Made by a program: the position numbers and the translations under genes. A DNA stretch of 49,355 nucleotides from Priapulus caudatus (Eukaryota > Priapulida > Priapulimorpha > Priapulimorphida > Priapulidae), in the NCBI RefSeq assembly GCF_000485595.1, contig NW_014577080.1:213141-262495 (forward strand), read 5' to 3'. Of this stretch, positions 10,354 through 18,341 are shown in pieces (position 1 is the first letter of the stretch; each line of letters begins with the position of its first letter). The notes beneath the pieces were generated by a model, which was given only the letters and a program-made list of their open reading frames with translations, searched no databases and was not told the origin of the DNA.

Positions 10354-11847
10354 CTATACGCGATCAGCTTGTGGCAGGGTTTGATGGTCCGCTAGTCTGT
10401 TTTCGGGAGCTGGGCCTCGCTTTGGTTCGTGTTCCCGTTGCTCACCGTTGAGCGCCCAATCGCGTCTGTATGCATTCCCGCGTCTGCTTAGGAACGGAAA
10501 CCGTCTGTGCATATCTTCTCGGTCAGGTATCCGTAGCTGCTGCTGCTCGGCGTTAGCCTGTGCGTACGCGGAAGCCATATCCTGGCCATAACTGGCTTCT
10601 TCCTCAGATAGATTTTGTTCTTCCTGCTCTGGCTCCGGCTCGTCATGGTCCCGTGTGGGTCTGTATGCGTTGCCTCGCTCGCCTAAGAAGGGGTATCTAT
10701 CACGAGCCGTCCTGTATCGCTGTTGCTGCATTCCCCGAAGCTGAAATTGCTCCCTCAAGGAGTCCGGCGCAAAGACGTCGTAACGTGGAAACTGGTGCGT
10801 GCGTAGAGATGCTCCGGGTCGCTGCGTATTATCGTCACTGTCGCGGTGTGGCACGTCAATGGCGTCACTGTAACCACTGGGTGGAAATGGAAGGATGGCA
10901 GGAACCTCGGTGCGTAAGACCTGCTCGCCTTGATACTGCTGCGCTGGTGGAGCTAGCGCCTCTGGTAAAATGTCTTCATATGCCATTACCGGGTATGGTG
11001 CTACCGGCGCGGCCCCTAGTGCCATTTCCCTGTCGGGATGGCTTCGGGACAAGGCCCAGTCGCGTCTGTACGCATTGCCTCGCCTGCTCGCAAACGGAAA
11101 GATATCGTGAACGTCACGAGCCAAAAGCTGCTCGCCTTCATATCCCTCCAACGGTTGCCGCATTGGTGCGCCTAGCACCTGCGGTAGAAACTCCTCAGAT
11201 GTCATTAACTGGTATGGATCTGCCGGGATGTCCACTATGGACGGCCTGTCGGGGAAGATTCGGGGCTGGGACCACTCGCGCCTGAAGGCATTGTCGCGTC
11301 TGCTTGAAAACGGGAATACATCGCGAATCATTCGGGGGTCAAACACGGGCATATGGCCAACGTCGTCACTAAACTGCCGCGACAACGACGGGCCCTGTGC
11401 CGTCAACAGTTCGGAGGGTGAAAACAGGAACGGTCGACGGTATCTTTCCCCTGAATTATTGTCATTTGTCGTAATGACAGACAAGACAAGTTGAAGTCCT
11501 AAGTCGTTGGATGGCATGACGGCATAATCAAGATAGCTGTCAGGGCGGTAGTCACCTGCTCTTTCCGTCTCTTGAGAATCCGGTCTATCAGTCTTTAGGG
11601 ATCTAAACTTCGAGTATCTTGTTGGCTTGGCGTCATACTTATCATCAGTCTCTTCATTGTCGTAATATTCATCTTCACTCCGCCGCGGGTCACTATTTCC
11701 TACTACTGGAATGTTCGGTCGTAGCACTTCGTTTCTTAAATCCTGTTTGGAGTCGTAGAGATGCAGTCTTTCATCGGTCGCATCCAGGAACAACGGCTGG
11801 ACGTAGTACATTGACAGAGTCAATAGCAGAAAGGTATAGCGCATCAT
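10354..11847 (-). CDS. Secreted repeat-containing precursor, candidate neuropeptide precursor
   Basis: Encodes 497 aa. I chose the ATG at 11847 because it lies in a good context (GCGCC-ATG), the upstream in-frame residues start from no ATG, and a strong acceptor (TTGCTTTTAACAG) ends at 11856, implying a 5' UTR intron. Residues 1-23 are a signal peptide (hydrophobic TFLLLTLSMYYVQPLFLDA). The mature part is acidic and hydrophilic. A block FPFxSRRGNAYRRDW recurs at about residues 178-196 (DNAF variant), 248-268, 384-401 (PFLGERGNAYRP variant) and 449-469, with a decayed copy near 317-336. The first copies sit in a longer unit of about 70 aa that also carries PDR, LPxxL and GEQxL motifs. Paired arginines bracket the tetrapeptide in three copies, as expected for prohormone convertase sites. 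No Gly-Lys/Arg amidation signal is seen. I recognise no known family. The peptide role is inferred from architecture; a secreted structural repeat protein is the alternative. The stop is TAG. Confidence 0.8.
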   Translation of the reverse strand: MMRYTFLLLTLSMYYVQPLFLDATDERLHLYDSKQDLRNEVLRPNIPVVGNSDPRRSEDEYYDNEETDDKYDAKPTRYSKFRSLKTDRPDSQETERAGDYRPDSYLDYAVMPSNDLGLQLVLSVITTNDNNSGERYRRPFLFSPSELLTAQGPSLSRQFSDDVGHMPVFDPRMIRDVFPFSSRRDNAFRREWSQPRIFPDRPSIVDIPADPYQLMTSEEFLPQVLGAPMRQPLEGYEGEQLLARDVHDIFPFASRRGNAYRRDWALSRSHPDREMALGAAPVAPYPVMAYEDILPEALAPPAQQYQGEQVLRTEVPAILPFPPSGYSDAIDVPHRDSDDNTQRPGASLRTHQFPRYDVFAPDSLREQFQLRGMQQQRYRTARDRYPFLGERGNAYRPTRDHDEPEPEQEEQNLSEEEASYGQDMASAYAQANAEQQQLRIPDREDMHRRFPFLSRRGNAYRRDWALNGEQREHEPKRGPAPENRLADHQTLPQADRV

Positions 11848-11959
11848 GGCGCCTTCTGTTAAAAGCAATTAGGAAATGTTTTATTGTCTATGGTATTCTG
11901 TATTTATACACGCACGTATGCACGCACGCGTCCATGCACGCATCCACAACCGCACAAAC

Positions 11960-12012
<53 letters not shown>

Positions 12013-12171
12013 CACAACAACTAACACACACACACTAACACACACACTACACCACACAACACACTACACACACACACACAACAACGACACACGACTACNN
12101 NNNNNNNNCGACTAGCACGACCTCACGACGACTACTACACACACACTACGACTACACACGTACTACACTAC

Positions 12172-12258
<87 letters not shown>
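11960..12258. repeat. Long CA microsatellite spanning an assembly gap
   Basis: (CA)n with interruptions on both sides of an N gap. Its real length is probably not captured, because the N run is exactly 10 bases. Confidence 0.95.
12099..12108. other. Assembly gap
   Basis: Ten N bases inside the CA tract, probably a placeholder for unresolved repeat. Confidence 0.99.
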
Positions 12259-12260
<2 letters not shown>

Positions 12261-13367
12261 ATATATATTGTAAAAATATTATGTGCAATAAAAAAAATTC
12301 ACACATAATGAATATCGTTTATCTTTAAAATTTACTGCGAGCTAGACACTTGTACCTACGTGATATAAGATCGATGAATTTCATTTAGTAATTAAGTAAG
12401 TACTAGCTGCTAATTAGAAATTAATGCCTACATTTCGGAATGTCATTGTCAGAATTTTCACGCATAACGCTCTAATTATCTGCCACGTTAAAGCTGGCTT
12501 GGTACAGCTTTCAATTGTCGATTGATCGTGTACAAATAAATTTGATTAAACCGTTTATCTACCGCATAACTGCGATCACGCTATAAACTCTTGGCACCGC
12601 TATTCTTGATGTTCGCATTTTCAACCTATGACAAATAACTTACCGTAGTTAGCCGTATGTTTGGAGAAGCTCAGAATTTCACACCAGCATTCGCCGCAGT
12701 AAGATTGCTTCCGCATGTGTTCCGAAACCTAGCGTGCCCGGTTACTTATATAGTCCCAGGCGCCGTGATACGCATAAATGAACACGCTTGCAAGCGTTGA
12801 ACCACGGTAGACAACGCCTGCGGGCAAATGTATATTTCGTTTCCTCGTTACAATGACCTTTCTTGCACCTTTACTTTCTAACTCCAACTCGTTTTGTTTG
12901 TAGATGTAATCGTTATAATAATAACTACTCTTCAATCTAGTAATATATTTTTGGTCGCATTGGATATAATGTAACCTCTTCCAGCATGTACACATTGTAA
13001 ATAATTTTATATAAATATATAAATTGTATAAATTTGAATACACGTGTTTACGCTGTAGTTGTTAGTATTGTTAACATTTTCATTGTTATCAAAAGTATTT
13101 ATCAGTTGATAAATTTTAGTTCAGTTGACAGTAGACGTCAACGAATTTACGTGATTTTACGCAACTGCCGAAGTCATCAACGAAAGAGACATTTTAAATA
13201 AATTAAACAAACAAAGGTATGAAAATAATAACTCAGAAAGCAATGTGTGTTCCATTCCAATCCATGAAACAAATTCCCATTACATGTACTTCTTTGCCGA
13301 GGTGTACGGCTGCCACGATATTTGGCCTGACCATTTTATCTCTGAATCAAGTTTTCGATGATAAACA

Positions 13368-13451
13368 AGTTCATTCGCTCCTATGATTTCATTCGCTTCT
13401 AGAAAACGAGTTTATTCGCTTCTAGAAACGAGTTCATTCGCTCCTAGAAAA
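13368..13451. repeat. Short tandem repeat, TTCATTCGCTYCTAGAAAA
   Basis: Four imperfect copies of a unit of about 17-28 bp with the core TTCATTCGCTYCTAGAAA. Confidence 0.8.
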
Positions 13452-14962
13452 GCCGAGACATTCTAATCAGAGGAAACACAGAAAATACATGCACGTATGC
13501 ATGCTTCGGGCTCGTTTGCCTTATCGGGATTATTTCTGGCCTAGCCAGTGATATATACTCCTAGTGGCGGTAAATTTCGTTTCCGGGTTGGTTAACCCAG
13601 CAGTTAATTTTCAACGGCGTGTCCCTGCATTCAAAGACGTGCGCAGAAACCAGTATAGACGTAAACACGCGAAGAAGTGTTATTGAACTGCGCCGTTGTA
13701 AGTCCGTGTGCAATCGCAGTATACCCTGAGCTGGTTTACGGGGCACGTTTTCTGAGGTTGAATGCACTCGAGTTGCGGAGGTAACTACGGGCATCATCAT
13801 GATGTCGTAAAATCTATCATATGATGTTTGCACGTGCGTACGTACCGGTACCTTCACGCGTGCATGTTTGCGTATGTGTGTGTGCGTGTGTGTGTGTGTG
13901 TGTTGTGTGTGCGCCCGTGTGTTCTAATACATTTTAAAATAACTTCAAAACCGGAATTCTGATGAAAACATCGGATCACGTAAGGATAAGTAATTTTAAT
14001 ATATATTTGCGTTGGTACAATACTACATCTATGAACAAATCTACGCTCCATATCTAAATATAAAAAATAGCCCCTAAGAGCTATATCTAATATAGACATG
14101 TTTATGATATACAACAAGTAATCATTTGCGGATAATAAATCCTCTAAATAATTCTACACGTCTAGAATGCGTAATATATTTGGCACAATAACTAATTGCA
14201 ACTTAAAATCATTTATGGAGCGCTGAATTAAAAGATAGGTAGGCCTTATAACCGATCGACCGTTCGCAGGTGTTTTTACTATAAGGCATGTACACAAAAT
14301 TGATTTAAAGCGGTTTGGAAGTGCTTCGAAGGTTATAGCCTATAAGAATTCATTGGTTGCGCAATCATACTTGCTTCATAGTTGCTAATTTGCATACAAT
14401 AAAAAGTTCCGTTTATAAAACGTTCAGCACGTTTATGAAATCTCACACAGTGCAAAGTTATCACACACAGTAAAGATGTAATACTATAAAAAGATGTATA
14501 CTATACGATCATGCTAGTCCAATAAAATGGTTAAAGTGTTTGTTTTTTGCATTGTTTGTAACATGCAGGTTTACGTTTTCTTTAGATAGATATCGCTCTA
14601 ATGAATTGCTTGTACACTGTGCTTAAAGTGATTACGTCACCGTAAATAGTAAAAAATAAAAAATAAATTTCCACTTTTTCACAAAATATAAGTAATTTTG
14701 TTAAATTGCTGCATTATACTTCTTATTTTACTATATTGTTCGATGTGAACATACACTCGTGACCAATCAAATCATTCAGGTTTTTTTTAGATTTTTAACT
14801 AGTTGAGAAACAATCTTATCAGGTAAAAATTTGACGATACGTTTATTCCCATTAGTTCTTACTTTTAATGTAAAAAAATGGCAACAAAATTTTTACAAAT
14901 TTTACCATAGAAAATTCGTGACGTAGTACATTTAATCGCGCTGTAGCAACACCTACGAGCCG

Positions 14963-14968
14963 TTTATT
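14963..14968 (-). promoter_or_regulatory. Candidate poly(A) signal of the cyclase-family gene
   Basis: AATAAA on the minus strand, about 104 nt downstream of the stop codon at 15072. Position and exact match fit, but no transcript evidence is available. Confidence 0.4.
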
Positions 14969-15071
14969 GATCACCGCCTTGAACCCTCTCAAATATCATC
15001 CCTTTGGCCACCTATATGCTCCACATAACGGCGCAAATACAATGCCGTGTGCGCTGCAAGTTACTGAATAA

Positions 15072-15941
15072 TTATTCCGGGCTCATCAGAGCAGACGATA
15101 CCACGAGAGAGCAGACTGCCATAGCGGCCGTAATCAGCGTCACGCTTGCATGCTGCATTGTGGCGCCATCTATGACAGCAAACACGCGCGTCGCTGCTCC
15201 AGTGCCGTCGCGTATGTTCATGGGTATAGCAAACACGCGCGCACCGCTAGGTGGCATGCTGTCTAAGTTAGCAACGTTTTCCAACCCCGGAATATTTTTC
15301 CCGAGTAGGATCTTATGAACTGGCCGATCACGCGCCTGTCCGTAGTCAAGAGAGATCGTATCAACGCCGTACATCTTAATGTTCCTGTTCTGCACGAGCC
15401 ATTCCATCGCAGTTTCGTGTATGCCGGGGAAGTGAATGAGGGACGTGTCAGACGTCGCCGTGCCGAGATACCTTTCCTTGTCCGGCCAGTAGCGATGCCA
15501 GCCCGTGTTCAGCAAGAATATGCTTCCCGGGCGAATGCGGCCGTAGTCGTGCTCCCAATTCTCGATGTCTTCTATCGTAGCTTGGTAGTCGGGATCGTTG
15601 GCAGTCTTACGGGAAACATCGACGACGACAGCGTCTCCGATGACCTCGTTCAGTTCGATCTCGTTGATTCCCCGCGCACCCTCGATGATATGTCGCGGGG
15701 CATCCATGTGTGTCCCGCCGTGCTCGGCCGTACAGAAGGTGTTGGCCTCAACGTAAAATCCGTCGGCCGTCCAGCCTTTCAGTACCGTCGACGTGTTCCA
15801 CGTTTGAAATCCGGGCCAGTAAACCATATCGGGCTGGTTGGCATACTCGTACGTTAAGTCGATGATGTTTGCAGAAGCGATGGCCACCGTTAAACTGAGC
15901 ACAGTCGCAAGGAGAATTTCGCACACCGCTGGCGTTCCCAT
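15072..15941 (-). CDS. Secreted kynurenine formamidase/cyclase-family hydrolase
   Basis: Encodes 289 aa in one uninterrupted frame, full length for the cyclase superfamily (Pfam Cyclase; KynB-type kynurenine formamidase, isatin hydrolase). These enzymes hydrolyse amide or lactam bonds using a divalent-metal site. The signature HGGTHMDAPRH is at residues 74-84 and carries the expected metal ligands and catalytic residues. Other family marks are TGWHRYW (146-152), GVDTISLD (192-199), HKILLG (209-214), ENVANLD (221-227) and RDGTG near the end. I start at the ATG at 15941 (A at -3, G at +4); the frame continues upstream without an ATG. Residues 1-24 form a signal peptide ending in VAIASA. The last 25 or so residues are hydrophobic (VTLITAAMAVCSLVV), suggesting a GPI-anchor signal or a membrane tail, which bacterial homologues lack. 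Substrate is unknown; kynurenine formamidase activity should not be assumed. Confidence 0.9.
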   Translation of the reverse strand: MGTPAVCEILLATVLSLTVAIASANIIDLTYEYANQPDMVYWPGFQTWNTSTVLKGWTADGFYVEANTFCTAEHGGTHMDAPRHIIEGARGINEIELNEVIGDAVVVDVSRKTANDPDYQATIEDIENWEHDYGRIRPGSIFLLNTGWHRYWPDKERYLGTATSDTSLIHFPGIHETAMEWLVQNRNIKMYGVDTISLDYGQARDRPVHKILLGKNIPGLENVANLDSMPPSGARVFAIPMNIRDGTGAATRVFAVIDGATMQHASVTLITAAMAVCSLVVSSALMSPE

Positions 15942-15965
15942 CCTGCTGTACCCGCCTCGTCTCAC

Positions 15966-16326
15966 GGCTAAAATGCTGCTAAATTAAAAAGAGATTTTAT
16001 TCCATCCTATAGGGCTCAGTCAGAAAACGATTTTATTCCATCCTAGAACAACTAGCAAGTGCACGCAGATATAAGTCCGTAAATTATTAGTAGGTCTAGT
16101 TGCATTAAAAATCTGCACTTCCGTTGCTACTGGAAAATGCAGTAGTATAAGGCCCTAGACATATATGTACAGAGAGGGTTTAGCTGAACGTATAGTATAA
16201 TTGGTTTTGTTAGTGGCAGCAGTGGTACATGTGGTCACTGCATGGGCAAAGTCTGTATAGTAATAGATTAGGCGCTGTGTTTCATGTCTGTTGGCGTGAG
16301 AAGTATTTCTCATTCAGGCATCAACT
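15966..16326. other. Upstream flank of the cyclase-family gene
   Basis: Holds two copies of GATTTTATTCCATCCTA (near 15992 and 16029). No gene is seen. This is the promoter side of the minus-strand cyclase gene, but I find no clear core promoter. Confidence 0.4.
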
Positions 16327-16430
16327 GGTTGGCGATGGTTGGCGATGGTTGGCGAGTTGGCGATGGTTGGCGATGGTTGGCGATGGTTGGCGATGGTTGG
16401 CGATGGTTGGCGATGACGATGGCGATGGCG
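16327..16430. repeat. 10-bp minisatellite GGTTGGCGAT
   Basis: About ten tandem copies of GGTTGGCGAT with one shortened unit, then a GATGGC degenerate tail. It translates as repeated WRWLAMVGDG; the open frame is a by-product. Confidence 0.95.
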
Positions 16431-16884
16431 AGGTCTTACAAGCACCAACCAGCAGACGTTGTTACATTGATTTGGAATAACTGGGAATATACTCATAGCT
16501 AGCGGGCTGCTTGCAGTCCGTGTAACCGGGTTCGCTTGTGTGTCGGGTGTACAATTTTAATAGCAATAATAAATATTTGGCTTGAATATCTCTGTCTTCT
16601 GGTTTTCTGAATTAACCATAACTGTGGAATATTCCGAATTTATTCAGATTTACTGATTTTTAGTACAGATCTACTGAGACAATTCTTATATCGGGCAGAC
16701 AAACCCGACTTTGTATACACTATATATATATATATATCACCGCAAGCATCGAAAGCACTAATTGAAGCCATTTGTTAAACTAGAAATGCGTAGCTGGGGC
16801 CCTAATATATCAACTTCGAAGGTGGCCGGGGTTGAAAATGTTGTAAAACCTTGAGTCATCTACGAAATTAGCTGGTTATAGTAG
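16431..16884. other. Gene-free stretch
   Basis: AT-rich with a short TA run near 16720-16736. Nothing else is recognised. Confidence 0.4.
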
Positions 16885-17247
16885 TATATAGCGGGGAAAT
16901 TTGGTTAAAGTTGACACGTTTGAAGTGTGGCCTTCTTGTGCAGTCTGTGCACGAAAAGGGTGTTCTGCAGTTATAATACCCTATCTTACTAAATGATACT
17001 ACAGAGAGCCATCATACATCGCCCGTGGGATAGCAACACCCGATATAAGTAGGTTGAAAACATCAGTAAACTCCGAACAGGGATAGAAGTAAAAGAGCAC
17101 GGGCCCCGCCCCTTCATGATGGCTCTCTGTAGTATCATTTAGTAAGATAGGGTATTATAACTGCAGAACACCCTTTTCGTGCACAGACTGCACAAGAAGG
17201 CCACACTTTCAAACGTGTCAACTTTAACCAAATTTCTCCGCTATATA
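16885..17247. mobile_element. Foldback element with 130-bp inverted arms
   Basis: The left arm (16885-17014) and right arm (17117-17247) are nearly perfect complements, from TATATAGCGGGGAAATTTGG inward. A roughly 100-bp loop separates them. A 26-bp stretch in the loop (about 17021-17046) is in turn complementary to the sequence just outside the right arm (about 17245-17270), so the repeats interlock rather than nest. No coding capacity. Confidence 0.8.
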
Positions 17248-17314
17248 CGGGTGTTGCTATCCCACGGGCGTGGAGGGAGGTCACGTGATAACGTTGACGA
17301 TGACGTTCAAAACG

Positions 17315-17556
17315 TTAAGGCTAAAGGCCGCCGCACACCAGCCGATTTTTACAAACGATGAAGCGATGAAGCGATGTAGGTGTGCGCGTTCATTTGTTGT
17401 AGACGATTTTTATTTTTTATCGGGTGATCGTTCAAATCAAACATGTTTGATTTTGAACCGATGAGCCGATGAGCCGATTTTAAGGCCGCGCCGCACACCT
17501 ACATCGCTTCATCGCTTCATCGTTTGTAAAGATCGGCTGGTGTGCGGCGGCCTTAA
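17315..17556. mobile_element. Short foldback element with TTAA borders
   Basis: Inverted arms of about 63 bp (17324-17386 and 17488-17554) begin AAGGCCGCCGCACACCAGCC and include GATGAAGC triplets. TTAA tetranucleotides lie at 17315-17318 and 17553-17556, which would fit the TTAA target of piggyBac-type transposons. That assignment is an inference; the left end carries a few extra bases (GGCTA) between the TTAA and the arm. Confidence 0.65.
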
Positions 17557-17653
17557 CACTCACAATAAATATATATGTGTCGCCGCGCTATATATAGGCA
17601 TTGTGATCCACAAAAATTAATCTATGGTGTGGGGACAGATATCATGATGCAAA

Positions 17654-17779
17654 AACCCTAACCCTAACCCTAATCCTAACCCTAACCCTAACCCTAACCC
17701 TAATCCTAACCCTAACCCTAACCCTAATCCTAACCCTAACCCTAACCCTAACCCTGACTCTAACCCTAATCCTAACACT
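17654..17779. repeat. Interstitial telomere-type repeat (CCCTAA)n
   Basis: About 21 hexamers of CCCTAA, with TCCTAA variants recurring every fourth or fifth unit. It lies between two complementary segments (17262-17285 and 17807-17830) containing CCACGGGCGTGGAGGGAGG. This is the vertebrate-type, ancestral animal telomere repeat. Confidence 0.95.
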
Positions 17780-17902
17780 ATCCCAACACTAGTGCTGCCA
17801 CATTGCGGTCACCTCCCTCCACGCCCGTGGATTAGATCGAATACTCACAGACTCACGTTAATAAAATTACGTCCTGCGTTTTGTTGTTATCGGATATATT
17901 AT

Positions 17903-17946
17903 CAAGCGCGTATAAAGAAGGTATATGCTTTCTTTATACGCTCTTG
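17903..17946. mobile_element. Tiny palindromic element, copy C
   Basis: 44 bp, arms CAAGCGCGTATAAAG and CTTTATACGCTCTTG (one mismatch), flanked by perfect 7-bp repeats ATATTAT at 17896-17902 and 17947-17953. Confidence 0.7.
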
Positions 17947-18267
17947 ATATTATATATAGCATTTCTTATATCATCGATTTTCACATGACCTATATTCATA
18001 GATTTATACATGAGGATCATAGTAACACAGATTTTAGTGCTTTGTGACATATCTAGAAATAACCACATCGTAATTAATACATAGAAATATGTATAACAAA
18101 TAAGAATTACCTGTAGACGTGCTTTCACTGTGCGTCGATACCTTTCGTTGCTGTGTCCTTAGAAACGCACCAAAGCAATGGCGAGCGACTCGCCTACCTT
18201 ACTGCGTGCACTAATGGAGAATGCTTGAATTCCTGTTCAGTCATGCATTAAATACGCTGCGAGTGTG

Positions 18268-18341
18268 CCATGTGGGGTAATGCTATCCCATGTGGGGTAA
18301 TGCTATCCCATGTGGGGTAATGCTATCCCATGTGGGGTATA
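18268..18341. repeat. 20-bp tandem repeat CCATGTGGGGTAATGCTATC
   Basis: Three full copies and one partial copy of a 20-bp unit, directly ahead of the larger tandem array. Confidence 0.95.

Larger units (their letters stand above)
12259..15071. other. Intergenic stretch between peptide precursor and cyclase genes
   Basis: AT-rich, with no recognisable gene. It should contain the upstream exon and promoter of the minus-strand precursor gene (the acceptor at 11856 implies an upstream exon), but I cannot place them. Four copies of a TTCATTCGCT repeat lie at 13368-13451, a short TG tract at about 13869-13903, and a candidate poly(A) signal for the next gene at 14963-14968. Confidence 0.45.

Noticed and set aside
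10560-11285. 241-codon plus-strand frame opposite the peptide-precursor gene
   Set aside because: It is the antisense shadow of the CDS; no domain, signal peptide or independent support.
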